From positions 26,363,406 to 26,421,405 of the forward strand of contig NC_081409.1 of NCBI RefSeq assembly GCF_030272615.1: DNA of 58,000 bases, given 5' to 3'. This document shows positions 21,743 to 33,892 of this stretch, in pieces (within the stretch, counting starts at the first letter, position 1; the number at the start of each line of letters is the position of its first letter). The stretch comes from Cryptomeria japonica (Eukaryota > Streptophyta > Pinopsida > Cupressales > Cupressaceae). Below the pieces are notes generated by a model, which saw nothing but the letters and a program-made list of their open reading frames with translations, did not search any database and was not told the DNA's origin. The position numbers and the translations under genes were made by a program.

Positions 21743-22595
21743 AGAAAGAGGTTATGCCTATAAAGAGGATAATTGATCATTTCATTTGATCAACCATCCA
21801 ATTCAATCTTATTTATCTCTTTTTCTACCAGACAATGAATACGAGCTAGGGAAAAAAAATTATGAGCAGTAAAATTTATTATAAGAAGAATACAACTTGA
21901 TCATCAACCAAGACAAATGCAACCTCCTATGTAAAATTCAAACAATTTCATCACTACATCAAGCAAATTCGACACATTGTCACAAACATAACGATTTTTG
22001 GAGCAGAATTTTGATCAATGAATAACAGATTTTGGGCATCAAATTTGTAAGTTATTATCATTAATTTCTTGTAGGTCTAATTTTGACATATTTTTTGATT
22101 ATTTTTATCAGATCTAGGTTCAATTTTATCAAATTTCAGACATAAATCAAGATTTTGAAACGGTTTTAATTGAATTTTTTTAGAGAAACCTAATTTGGCT
22201 TATTCATGTTTCAATCAAAATTCATTTGCAAATTTGATAAATATCTTTGAAGAAAAGTCTGATTTTTCACTATCAAAATTTTAGGATTAGCATTTATAGT
22301 TTAGCAATTCACTAAAATTTTATTATTCACTCTAAAAGTGGATTGCTAACTTAATAGAAGATTTTTAGTTGAGAAAAAATCCTGTGAATGAATTGGTTGA
22401 TTACCCTACCTTTTTTCTTCAACCGGATTTTGGCGGCACCCCCCATCCCCAGCTATGGAGGCCCTATCTACCTATCCTAGGTGACTTCAATCTAGAACAT
22501 TTTGTTTCCCTCCTTGTAATGCCCAATGTCTTTGTGGATGCCAGAGGTCGACGAGACGAAGTCTAGGTTGGATTAATGATTTATCAAATGACTTT
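21743..22595. other. Unassigned A/T-rich sequence
   Basis: No coding frame of note. Many TTTTGA and AAATTT words around 22,000-22,330. The last 150 bp contain a pyrimidine-rich CCTACC patch and a poly-T run that borders the CACTA-like segment to the right. Confidence 0.3.
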
Positions 22596-22830
22596 CTCTT
22601 TTTTTTTTTTAAGTAATGCCCACGGTCATCAAAATTTTGATGAACGTGGGCACTTTTTCTCAAAAAACACAAATTTCATTGCTAATTCCTTCTCTGTTGA
22701 AACCAAATGTGGAATTATCGTCGGAATTCCGACAAATTCGGGCATTTTTCCAAAAAAAAATCAAATTTGGTCACAATATACCTTCTCTGTTGGAAACCTT
22801 CGTTGGAATTTTAGGCCAAATGTATTAGTG
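22596..22830 (-). mobile_element. CACTA-like transposon terminus, inverted relative to that at 33.5 kb
   Basis: The segment ends CCAAATGTATTAGTG (22,816-22,830), so on the minus strand it starts CACTAATACATTTGG, a CACTA terminal repeat. The whole stretch is similar to the reverse complement of 33,476-33,715, including TTCTCTGTTG, ATTGCTAATTCCTTC and TTAAGTAATG blocks. It contains a 34-bp near-perfect palindrome (22,618-22,651) with TCATCAAAATTTTGATGA at its centre. No transposase is attached on the left side. Confidence 0.65.
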
Positions 22831-22869
22831 AGATATCCCCGTTTATCCTCTTGATAATTCTCATGATGT

Positions 22870-24739
22870 AGAGGAATCATTAACTATGATATTTGTTGAC
22901 CAATTGACGACGATGGACAATAAATTTGACAATCTTCAACAATGGATGAGTCAAGAATACCCGGAAAGCTTCCATTGATTGAAGGATTAAAATGAATGAT
23001 TCAAAGAGATAAATATGGTGTTTATATCTTGTGTGGTATTGCTCATATTGTTGATTTTAACATCATGCCTATGAAGACTTATGTTGAAAACCTAGGTTAT
23101 ACACAACCTCCTAGTCACGTTAATCATTCCATTCATTTGACAACTCCTATGGATAGTATTCCCACACTTATATCAAACATCATGGCTACCTCTACACAAA
23201 ATGTCATACCTACAAGTGTTAGTCATGGTGGAAATACCTCTTCTTTCATTCCTCCTACCATGAGTTTTCTCCTTGTTACCCAATCACACTCACCACCTAT
23301 AAATGTTAGTCAAGGGGGCAACTCCTTCAATCACAACTCCTTCATTCCTCCCATGAGTATTCCATGTGTTACCCAACCTTCTCCATTACCTACTTATCAT
23401 AGTGTCCCACCTCCTTATTCTCAATCTCTTCCTTCATTCAACAATGTTACTCCTTCCTCTCAATCAAACATGTCAAATTTTAATCCTTTTACCAAAGCTA
23501 CAATCAATAGTCTATCCCAAATAGTATCTTCCTTACAATAAAAAATAGCTTCTATGAATCAATCTAGGTATAATGTGCCCACATTTGACATAGCGAGTCC
23601 ATTATCCAATGACATTGTTAGAGTTGTCCCTCCTAAACAAGTAGAAGTCCCTTAATTGGAAATTTATAATGGAAAAGGTGATCTCTTAACTCATGTTAAA
23701 ACATGCTAAACTTTGTGTAGTGACTTTGCTCATGATCAAAGATTGTTAGCAAAATTGTTTACTAGAACATTAAGGGATAGAGCTTTGCAATGGTATTTTT
23801 CTTTGCCTCCTTATTCTATTACTTCTTTTCAACAATTGGCTAATGCTTTTATTCAACAATTTCACAATAACATTGGTCCTAAAGTTACTTTGACTAATTT
23901 GATGCATTGTAAATGAGATGCTAAAGAAAAAGTGACCGATTTTATTGGTAGATATAAGCATTTGTATTCTTAGATTTCTTTTCTTGTTCCTAACCAATAT
24001 ATTCAAAATATTTTTATTGCTAATTTACAAAAAGAGGGATAAACTTCTGTTAATTGAGTTTACTTCCTTTTTGCAGTTGTGTGTAGTACTCCACAATTAT
24101 CAATTGACTATGAGTCAATTGGAGTAATCTTCTTCGATGCTTCAAGTGATAAGGGCGATAGTACTCAACAACCGTTTGTGAAGTTCAAACCAAACAAAGG
24201 ATTCATCAAATTCAATGACAACAACAACAATCAATCAACTGGTAGCCACTACAGGTGTGCCTCCTTTGTCTAAATACTTTAAAAGAGAAAAAGAGTTTAC
24301 TCCTTTGAATGAATCTTTGCATAGCATTATGTCTCAATTAATACAAATAAATGTGTTAAAACTTCCCCAAATCACACCAATTAATCCATCTAAGACAACT
24401 TCACCTTACTTTGATGCTAAATCCTTTTGTCAATACCATCGTTAGCCCGATCATGATACTAAAAAATGTTTTTCATTGAGAAGTAAGATTCAAGATTTGA
24501 TTGATAACAATACCATATCTATGGCAAGTGTGAATGATAAAGGAAAAAAATTTGTAACTCCTAATCAAAACCTTCAAATTTTCATTGATCCTTTACCATC
24601 CCATTCCACTAATGTGATTGAGACTAATCATCTTGCTTTCTCTTCCGATGATGTTGGCCTTGAATCTAACAATATGTTGAACCTTGTAGACAAAAAAGAA
24701 CCTCCTAAGGACTTGTGCATCACATTTGATCCTAGTTAA
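22870..24739 (+). pseudogene. Ty3/gypsy Gag, degenerate
   Basis: Plus-strand pieces in several frames: FVDQLTTMDNKFDNLQQWMS near 22,890, a Ser/Pro/Thr-rich region (22,996-23,541), then SDFAHDQRLLAKLFTRTLRD and RALQWYFSLPPYSITSFQQL (23,713-23,916), the plant Retrotrans_gag core. The next part has KEKVTDFIGRYKHLYS. Near 24,430 CQYHR, a stop, PDHDTKKCFSL resembles a C-x2-H...H...C knuckle, followed by IQDLIDNNTI. There are at least four in-frame stops (for example after 23,541, 23,916 and 24,445). It is a different lineage from the Gag at 4.7-6.5 kb, judged by sequence. Confidence 0.8.
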
Positions 24740-24797
24740 ACCATTAAAGAACCCGATGGCCCATTCAACATTAGTACAAAATGTAGAGGAGGGGATT

Positions 24798-26045
24798 TGT
24801 CACCTCCAAGATGATGAATCTTAAAGGACAAATCAATCCATCACTACCTCACTCAAACTAGCGCTAAGGTGAGCCAGGGGATAAAAACAACAGAGTTAAG
24901 CAGTTAACCACAATTCGAGGCTCTTGGAAGACTTTGTCAAGTCTCTATCCAAAGGACGAGTGCGCAAGTCTAGGACACCAACATGAAGCGCTGTCATCCT
25001 GGATGGATGAGGTATAGAGTTGGTACATAAAGTTCCAAGTGTGATTATAATGCAATAAAAATATGGAAACAATGAATCTAAGCTACTAAATGTGATATAT
25101 GAAATAGCTAAGATAAAATGGAAGGAGAAAAGGGAAGAAAATAGACAAACAATAGGTTCACACTATGAAGCCTCCAACAAGATAAATATTCTCTAATGAC
25201 ACCTGCACACAAGCGAGAAAGGAAAAATGTTTGGGGCTGCTTGGGGACTTGCCATAGTCAAATCCCTATTTTGGTGTTTCCACCTCCATAGACAGCCAGA
25301 TAGATTGATAGAATAAATAAAATAAATGCAAGATGAAATAAATGATAAATGATAAATGATAAATGATAAATGATTTGATAGATAAGGGATGCCATGAATC
25401 CCAAGATGCTCAAAGATAAGATAAATAGAATGATATACAGATATTACCAACAAGGCTTGAGAGAGGCAAGAGAGTTGCAAGAGATTATTGTGAGAGCTTG
25501 AGAGTGTTGTAGCAAACTAGAGACTGTTGTAGCAAGAGCAAGAACAAGAGAGAGCTATAAGAGCCAAGATAGAGACCAAGAGAGCGTAAGAGAGTCTAAG
25601 AGAGGTTGAATAACCAAGAGCATGAATGGAAAGAAAAGATCAATTTAAAAAAGAGAAGAGGAGGGAAAAGAAGGTTGGCGAGCCGTTTAGAAGATTCTGA
25701 GCCATTCCCATCAACCAAGATAGGTGACAAGTGGAAAGGTGCGCTCATAACCAACATTCGAACATTGAGATGTCACGAGACTAATACGTAGCACACAGAC
25801 ATCTGCACGACACACTAGTGTCCACACAAATTGTGCTCAGAAATGACAAGTGACAAGAGAAACATGTGGTTAACATGAAACATAAGCAGAAGATAGTTGC
25901 TGAAAAGGTGTCTTGAGCATCCTAAGAGGGAAAAGGCTGATGCAAGGGCTGAAATGAACCTACTCAGGTGCTAGGATAATGGACACAAAAGTAACTACCA
26001 AATATGTAGTCAAATTACAAAGGGTTATGAAATTTCGACACTACA
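24798..26045 (-). repeat. LTR of a minus-strand retroelement
   Basis: On the minus strand it starts TGTAGTGTCG and ends GGAGGTGACA, a TG...CA pair. It is preceded at its 5' end by a polypurine tract (26,046-26,064), so it is the 3' LTR. Length 1.25 kb. The middle (25,440-25,620) is a GA-rich run on the plus strand (AGAGAG, AAGAGC words), matching a CT-rich transcribed LTR leader on the minus strand. The left end abuts the gag remnant. Confidence 0.5.
25337..25375. repeat. AAATGAT heptamer microsatellite
   Basis: Five nearly perfect copies of AAATGAT in tandem, inside the LTR. Confidence 0.9.
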
Positions 26046-26064
26046 TTTTGCCCCCACTTTAGCA
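26046..26064 (-). other. Polypurine tract of the minus-strand retroelement
   Basis: Minus strand reads TGCTAAAGTGGGGGCAAAA, directly followed by the LTR start TGTAGTG. Very close to the plus-strand tract at 27,645 (CTAAAGTGGGGGCTAAA), so the two elements are related. Confidence 0.7.
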
Positions 26065-26474
26065 GGCTTATGAATGAACATGAATATGCATGCTAAAGGA
26101 AATCTACTGAACAAGAACTAACATCATGAAACTAAAAGGATACTGTAGAGGAAGTAGATATGTCTCCAAGCCAAGGAATCATGCCCCTAAGATGAAGACC
26201 TACAAAATAAATGTGTTAGACAGAAGAACTTGCACAAGAGAATAGGGTCAGAGAATAAGGGAATCCCAAGACAACAGGGTTAGCTCAAAACAAAGAAACT
26301 ACGATCTCGAGTCAATAAAGTAAAAGAGACCTCGATGTAAAAGGTTGTCTCAATACCATGCGTCATCCCAAAAATAACAAGAAATAACAAATAGAAGAAT
26401 TCTAAAACGAAGAGAAGAAAGCAAGGATTGATCACTTCAAGGAAGAATATACCCAAAAGTCATAGAAGCGATTA

Positions 26475-27112
26475 ATGTTGAAGAGACCAATTGTTGACAT
26501 GATTCCATTTTCTCCTAAACAAGATGTTCAACCTAATTCCCCGAGACACAAAAGACTTAAAACAAATGATGATTCAAGTTCTATTCCTATTAGAGCTCCT
26601 ATTCTTATAAATCTTGATGAAGAAATATGTGAAAATGTTGTTAATGATGAAAATGTTGATCCTAAATTTTTATGATGAATATGAATATGTTGATGTTGAC
26701 ATTGATTTATCTACAAAATTTTCAAAATTATTGATCCTAGCTCCAAGCAATGAACAAAGTGACTCATTATTAGAGAATGGTCCTTTTTTGGAACTTGCGA
26801 TAACTCTATCTATTGTGATCGATGTGGCTCCTCTTGCGTGTTGTCCACCTTCCTGAAATAATGATCAACAAGATTGGGGGGAGGATGATGTGCTTGATTA
26901 GCTCCATTAGAACCATAGATTCTCTTTGTCTCGCCTCTCTTGCTTATTTGGGATATTATTCTCTTTTTTCCCCTATTCTTCTATTTGTTGTCTCTAGTGT
27001 TGTCTACTTGAGGACAATGCAAAGCATTGAGATCTCTTTTGGTCTCTTCCATGTTGACTCAAAAGACACATGTTCCCTTCTTCCATGGTGGTTTCCTATC
27101 TTTGGGAGATGA
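26475..27112 (+). pseudogene. 3' internal tail of a Ty3-like element
   Basis: An open piece (26,475-26,675) with PRHKRLKTNDDSSSIPIRAP and acidic INLDEEICENVV, then further short frames. No catalytic motif. It lies upstream of a polypurine tract and LTR in the same orientation, so it is probably the end of the internal region. Function not recognised. Confidence 0.35.
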
Positions 27113-27644
27113 GGACAATTCTATGCACATATATATGCATGATATACATGAGTTATCATAAAAAGCATACTGACTCCAAATTTAGGAAAAGCCACCCCGT
27201 GCTTTGTGTTTTGTGTTAATTATCCTTTGATTTGTCTTCTTTTGGGGGCTAAATTATTGTGATAATGTTCTTGTATTTTTGGGTGTATCCTACCTTAAAG
27301 AAATTGATCCCGATAAGGCGTATGCAATCGTTTTAACATGGGGGCATACACTTTGCTCATGATTCTCTCTCTTGATACTTAAAGTTACTTAGCGAACTTT
27401 GTCTTTGCTTTGTAATTTTCAGTGCCTTTTCTTTTCATGACTCATAGTAAGAGAATCTTAATATTTGTAGTCTTGGTTGTATCTTTCTCTCTCATGATCT
27501 TCCCTTTTACGTTATCATTGAAGTCGTAAGATCCTAAAGTCCACTGGGGGCTTGGTGTATGTTTCCTCTTTGATGTGGTGAAAGTCTTTCAATATGAATT
27601 TATTCTACTTTACCATAATTATTTGCGTAAGCTCATACTCCCAC

Positions 27645-27660
27645 TAAAGTGGGGGCTAAA
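27645..27660 (+). other. Polypurine tract of the plus-strand element
   Basis: TAAAGTGGGGGCTAAA immediately precedes TGTAGCATCC, the LTR start. Confidence 0.7.
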
Positions 27661-28800
27661 TGTAGCATCCTAAAGTTGCACCCCTCACAATTTTTGATCA
27701 CATTCGGGTCTTCACCTTAGTGTTTGCACCTCTCAGCCTGATCAAAGACCTGATTATGCTCACACATATCAAAAAAACCATGCAACTCAAAGGTGCACCA
27801 TACTGCCACCTTGATCTTGCCCCAAAATAGGGTAGGACCAAGGCATGGCGCCCTGGTCCTCCCTAATGGGGACCTAAATTGGATCCCCTAACCCATCTCA
27901 AATTTGAGCGAGAAACATCCCTCCATGTCAGCTCATGTTAGAAAATTAGTCAATTAATCCAACATGCCAGTATATAAGAGGATTTACCCTCTCATTTGGA
28001 CATCTATCATGCACACACATGAGGTCTTTAAGCATCTAACATATCATGCATTCAAGCATTCAAGAACAATTGAGAATTTTCAGTCTTCCTTCAAGCTTTG
28101 GAGCAACACTAGAGTCAATATTTCAAGCATTGAAGAGGAGAACATCATTCTAATTCATGAAGTCATAATTCCATGTGGAGGCAAGCAAAAATTTAGAAGG
28201 AGGTATAAGAATTTCATTTTCAATCAATTCAACATCCTCTCAAAGAGGAGGATTTCTAATTTTAGTCAATTTCAATTACATTATTTCAACCACTTGGCTA
28301 TTTCCAAAATCGGGGTTTGACCTAAAGGCAAATCCCTATTCCCAACACATTTCCATTTTCATTATGTGTGCAAGAAGCAGATGTGTAGCTATACCTCTAG
28401 AATTAAGCTTTATTTCAAGAGACGAAAGAACCCTTTTCGACGCATGGAAATTTTGGAGGACCAAGAGGGTGGGTGTCTTGGTCCAAACACACGGTCCTTG
28501 CTACTTTTGACAAATTTCACAGAGCGACTCTGAATCATCTCAAACTTCTCAGATCCAAGTGCACGATGAAATCCCGAATCTGTAGCTCACCGTTTTCTCA
28601 TATTTGTCTTCATTTCTAGTACTTAGTCTTAATTCAACTAGTCAACTTACAAAAGAGGGTCAAACATATTCCATTTCAATCAATCTACTTATTATTCAAT
28701 CCTAATCTATTTAGTGACTGAATCTAGTGAATTTACCCCCTCTTTTGAATATAAAGGAATCATCTCCCCCCAAAGCAAAAATAGGTGATTTGGTGATTTC
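27661..28800 (+). repeat. 3' LTR of a Ty3-like element (right end approximate)
   Basis: Begins TGTAGCATCC directly after the polypurine tract. A TATA-like TATATAAG lies 310 bp inside. The LTR's CA end is not certain; 28,800 is an estimate based on where the C/T-rich LTR-like sequence gives way to A/T-rich sequence. The open frames at 27,964 and 28,175 are inside the LTR and are not genes. Confidence 0.5.
27971..27978 (+). promoter_or_regulatory. TATA-like element of the LTR
   Basis: TATATAAG at the position expected for a U3 promoter, followed by a C/T-rich stretch about 20 bp downstream. Confidence 0.4.
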
Positions 28801-31800
28801 TCCTTCATTGTTGCAAATTGCCAAGTCACCTAATTTTCCCCTTTACATGACCTAGCTATGAAAATGCAAGAACTAGGTTAAATGATGCAAAATTAACTAT
28901 ACTTAGCATAAAATTATAAATACAAAATTGGAAATTAATTGAGAAGTACAGAACATAAAATCATGTGTAGATAGGAACTTGTGAAAGCACAAAAAGCTTA
29001 GAATGGTTGGTCACTAGAGCTAGGCAACATAGTCAAGATAGGTGACTAGGTGCAAACAGGTGTTAGAGATGGTCTATGGAGCCTCTAAACTAACTTCCTA
29101 TCAAATTTCAAGTAAATTCACTAGGACTATGGTGCTAGATGCTATAGACCAACTTGACTAGGGTGCTAGGCTCATTAGATCATTCCTTTTCTACTGAATT
29201 TCATCAATTAGCCTCTATATTAGTCTACTTTGAGCTCCTCTACTTGCAAACTAAGTCTGAAACCCATTTTTGAGCTTGCAAATGCACAAAAGAAGAGGAA
29301 AATGGTGTTGTTCTATATAGGGGCTTGCCTAAGTTAAACCTTGGGTAGGTGTTAACATCCACTAAAATAATGATTTATAAGAAAATGTACCTTACCCCTA
29401 GTAGGACATAGGTTGAATCTGAAATTAAATGTTGAATTCAAGTGTTGAAGTGTAATGATTATACCTTTGATTGATAATGAAATTCTCATTAGATAAGTTC
29501 CCTAAGTGTTAATTTACTTAATAACATGATAAATTATAACTAAATCCATCATGAAAACAAACTTGAAGACACTATGTATTTTGATGTTCCTTGTACTCAT
29601 ATCTCCTCTTGAATAATAATTGTGGATATGAAAGATGATAAAAATCAATTAGAGATGATGTCTCATGTATTGTTTTCAAGGTATTTTTGAATTGAGGTTG
29701 ACTTCCAATGGTCATATCCAAATTTTGAGACTTCATTTTGTAATGTCAAGGCCAACACGTTGATTCCCCAAAATTTTGACTAGAAAACATTAGTCACCGG
29801 AGTTAACTGACAATGACCCAATAAAATAGGCCCCTTTTTTATGGAAAATGACATATTAGTGCCCTGATATTGGATCCGGTCCTAATTTTTGGATTATCAA
29901 AGAATTAATTTGTAATAAGATGCTTTAAATTTTAAAATACCTAATAGAACCCAAATAAGCTTGAAATGACATAGGATAGGGCACACTAAACCACGAGCCT
30001 GAAAATTAATGTGAAATTGTAAGGGGTTACAAATTTTACAACAGTACAATACTATATGATAGAGGTTTTTATCTTTTCACTAGAGAAAGTTTTGTTTTCA
30101 TGCTTCTAGATTCCTTGTTCACTCCAACATGATATCAAAGACACGATTACACGTTTATTCCCACATCAACATAATTTGTGCATAAATCCCTATCATCAAG
30201 GCATCATAAAGAGAAACAGACACTACCATCACGTTCATAAGGTTCATGAAATGAAAAAATACCTTTCATATTGTCAATTTTGATCATTTTCAAGTTTTGC
30301 ATTTTTCACTACTCTACAAAAAGTTATTGAATTTCAAAAAAAAAATAGATGACTAATCAATCCTTAATCCATCCATTTCAATTTATGATAAAGATCTTAG
30401 TCTACCATATTTGGAAGGTTTTGCTTTAAATTTGTTTGTAGAAATTAAAACAATTTTTCGGCCTAGATTTGGCCCTTATTATCTTGTCTTTGAGGTCTTT
30501 TCACTTGCTATTGGGCTCGTTATCATTGGCTATCAATTTTTCTTATAGTTAAAATGGTGTTTGCGTGTTGAAGGTCAAGTATCTTTGGTAGATTGTGATT
30601 TTTTTTTTGGAGGCAAGAACAACGCCTTGAACTCTCTCAAAGTGCTTCCTAAGTGCTTCCAAGGTATTTAACCACTATTATTCTCTATTTGTGAATTTCC
30701 TAATGGAACCACGATCTAAATGAACTGTTTACTCTTGTGCACGGCCATCTCCAAGCCAATAGGGATTATAGATAGCTCATTTGATATGCGCCAAATATTT
30801 AGAATGCCCATTTGGGTGTTGTTGAAGATCTTGGTGCTTGCAAGGCTTATTATGGTGTATCCTACACTTTCCACCATCATCATCTCAATGTAATGTCTCT
30901 TAAGTGACCTTAATTTATAATATTTTTGTTCCTTATAGGTGTATTAGATCACCAATGGTACCATATTGATCTAGTCAACTCCATGCACCCTCTAAATATC
31001 TAAAGTCTTTGCATGGTAGTCAAGGAACAATGCCATCTATTGCCCATTCAATATGCAATGGAGATCTCTCCCATTTTGTGACAAGATATCATTTGGATTT
31101 AATTGTGAGGTATTCGACGTCCAATATTCACAAAATTACCTTGCCCTTTACACATTTTACTAGCTATTCAACATGATGTTCCTATAGTAAGAAAAAATGA
31201 GAGGATTTGCTACAATATTCATTGAAATTGTGAAACCTCAATACTTACACCTAGATCCTCATTTCTCACATTAGACAAAGCCTTATTTTCTATGCATCGA
31301 TCTTTATTATGCCATCTCATCCATTGACCCAATCTTATAATAGATCTTTGCTTGGCTTTGGACTCTACACATTCTAAGTAGAAAGTGCCCCCTACATATC
31401 AAATCTATTTGTAGAGTCCCATCTTGTAGATTTGGATGACACATTTGAGGATAGTCATATTTTATTTGATGTTATCTTCAATGAAGTTGCATCATAATAT
31501 TTGGCTCTTTCTCTTGCCTCGCTTACATTTTCTTCTATTGTGATAGATTGTGTAGATATTCATGAGTCTAATCTAACTCAGTTAGCACCATCTTCAAAAT
31601 TATCAATTTCACATTGGTCTAAAATTATCATCATGCATCAATAGTCCATGTTCCTACAACTTTTATGGTACTTGATCCATCATATCAATGTTTGCCACCT
31701 CACAACATTGTCTTGTAGATCATTGATCATCCATAATGGTCATCATATAATTCTTTGGATCACGTGCAAAATTTAGAGACATTCATTGTACATCCTATAT

Positions 31801-32032
31801 CTTCCTATTAAGAATGGGAAGTCACCTTGCATACATCTGTGGTGTTGTTTCTTTCAAAGGAAAGAAATATTGTTTAGCATTCTTGGATTATTTTAAACAT
31901 CTAATGTGAAGTATATATAGCATTACGAGAATTATTATAAGGAGAGGTTTCATTTTTTCTCTTCTCTTATCAGTTTTTGAAGGAATCATTTTCCTAGATG
32001 GAATTCATTACTTTAGATTTTTTCGGGGGTGT
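28801..32032. other. Unassigned sequence, probably decayed retroelement
   Basis: No frame above 60 codons and no conserved domain visible over 3.2 kb. Around 29,990-30,045 the text CTTACAATTT/ACAAATTTTACAACA (both strands considered) recalls the beginning of the minus-strand LTR at 26,045, so a diverged LTR end may lie here. The last 500 bp before 32,033 lead into a polypurine tract and could be the ruined end of a copia pol gene, but no motif confirms this. Confidence 0.3.
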
Positions 32033-32048
32033 GGAGCAGGGTGGGGGA
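32033..32048 (+). other. Polypurine tract of a copia-type element
   Basis: GGAGCAGGGTGGGGGA runs straight into TGTTGG, the LTR start. Confidence 0.65.
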
Positions 32049-33167
32049 TGTTGGCAAGAGACATTGCATCGATGATAAAATGTTCTCATTGATAGCAACT
32101 AGTGTTAGATATCCCATCTACAGTTCATGATTTGTTTATACCGGAAATTAGATTGAGTTTTGGTGAGGTCCGGTGAGATAGAATAGTGCATCCGACAAAT
32201 TGTACAGTAATTTGGTTGGCATTTAATTTTGGTTCAATGTTTTGTGTTTTGGATCTTGGAGAAGCATTGTGGATGTGTAATCTACCTTATTTTTTATTTT
32301 TGGCCTCTGGCGATGAATCTTGAGTAAGTAGGAAGGTTTGGTGTACAAGTTTTTGGTTAGAATAGTGTTCATCAACAGTAACATGTGGATATTCATTGTG
32401 TGGATCTTGTGGATCATTTTTGGTGATCATTTGTGTATTTGAGGATGTTTAGGTGACATGTGGCAGGAGTTTGGATAATTTATTTTGGTCTATATGATTA
32501 TTTTGATTTGGGTTGAGCTGACTTGTTATACACGTTTCATTTGCATATTATGCATTTTTGGGCCAACATGTAAAAGATCAAATTTGATGTTGCAGATATA
32601 TAAGAGCAAATGAAATGATATTGTTGGGAATCTCTAGTTGTGTGAAAAGTGTTTGTGAGCAATTTTGTATAGTTTCACATGCGCATGTGAAGGATTTGTG
32701 TTTCGGTATAATGCAGAACATTAGAACAGAGCAGTATAGTAGATCAGAGTAAGATTATGTGTTTTGTGCCTAACTAGAACTATACTCAAGCATTTGTTGA
32801 TTCTATTCAATAGTTCAAACCTTCTTGTAATCTTTTGTAATCACTTTGTAAGGTAGTGAGCCTTTCGAGGTTGTAGCCCTTATTGTAATTTAAGTAGTGA
32901 GCTCTAGGCAGTGTGCCTGAATGCATGCGCATTCCTCCTATGTAATATTCTATACTTCTAACATAGTATATTAATATTGTGGGTCTCAATCCCACCATGG
33001 TTTTTCCCTTAACCGGGTTTCCACGTAAAACTCTTGGTGCTATGGTGTTGTGGATATTTTCTTTATGTGTTTGCATCTTTTTTTTGTTCATTTGGATTAA
33101 GTGGTTGAAGTATCAGATTATAGAACACTGATTAATCCTCCCCTCTCAATGTTCCTTGATTCCAACA
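32049..33167 (+). repeat. Copia-type 3' LTR
   Basis: Starts TGTTGGCAAGAG after a polypurine tract and ends CCTTGATTCCAACA, so TGTTGG and CCAACA form inverted ends. Length 1.1 kb. Near the end it has GAGCTCTAGGCAGTG, ATATTGTGGGTCTCAATCCC, ACCATGGTTTTTCCC and CCCTCTCAATGTTC, which it shares with the LTRs at 13,799 and 52,641. No PBS follows, consistent with a 3' LTR. Confidence 0.75.
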
Positions 33168-33443
33168 GGGGATTCACATTACCTTCTCTCTTTCTCTTCT
33201 ATGGAGGATCAATATGGTACATTATGTTAGAAGTAGTCCTTGAGGGATCATTAAGAGTCATTCCTTCTATCAATTTTCTTATTTCACACTTGTACATGTT
33301 TCATAGCTTTATGCATGATTTCCCTTTTGGAGAGAATTTATGTTCCCATTGGATTTTCACCTTATCTCTACTTTAGGAAATTTTTGCATATGAGTACCTA
33401 ACATGGCCTAGTAGCTACGACTCATCATCACACATACGGGGGG

Positions 33444-33715
33444 TATTAGTGTGAACAAAGTTATTTTGCACCTACACTAATACATTTGGACTAGATTTCC
33501 GATTGAGGTTTCCGACGGAGAAGGTATATTGTGGCCAAATTTGAATTTTTTTGAAAAAATACCCACATTCATTGTAATTTCGACGATAATTTCCCATTTG
33601 GTTTCGACGAAGAAGGCATTAGCAATGAGAATTTTTTTTTAAAAAAGTGCTCGAGTTTGTCGTAATTCCAATGACAATGGCCATTACTTAAAAAAGAAGA
33701 AGAGGGGAATTCATT
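33444..33715 (+). mobile_element. CACTA-like transposon terminus with a facing inverted end
   Basis: CACTAATACATTTGG at 33,476-33,490 is a CACTA terminal repeat, and the following 225 bp match the reverse complement of 22,596-22,830. Just to the left, GTATTAGTG at 33,444-33,452 is the mirror of the same terminus, with only 23 bp between them. The body contains CCGACGGAGAAGG and TTCGACGA words typical of the CGTCGG-rich family seen at 51.1 and 53.8 kb. Confidence 0.6.
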
Positions 33716-33892
33716 TGTGCATTGCAATCCCGCGTAGGCGTCCGTGGCGACTTCAACCCCCAAGAACATCAAACCCGCATCGAAGGCATTTGTGTCATTG
33801 CTTGCAATCCCATGCAGGAGGTAGATTCAAATTGCCCTAGTTTTTAATTTCATGTTGCAAAAAATATACATGTGGTGGTTAATTGCCCTAGT

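Larger units (their letters stand above)
22870..28800 (+). mobile_element. Ty3/gypsy remnant: gag, inserted LTR, tail, polypurine tract and 3' LTR; pol absent
   Basis: Plus-strand gag remnants (22,870-24,739) are followed not by protease or RT but by a minus-strand LTR (24,798-26,045). After that come a plus-strand tail (26,475-27,640), a polypurine tract and an LTR start. Gag, tail, tract and LTR share orientation, so I read them as one element from which pol has been lost and into which another LTR element inserted. They could also be pieces of two elements. Confidence 0.55.

Noticed and set aside
27964-28510. Two plus-strand frames of 111-118 codons
   Set aside because: They lie within the LTR after its TATA box and have no domain features.
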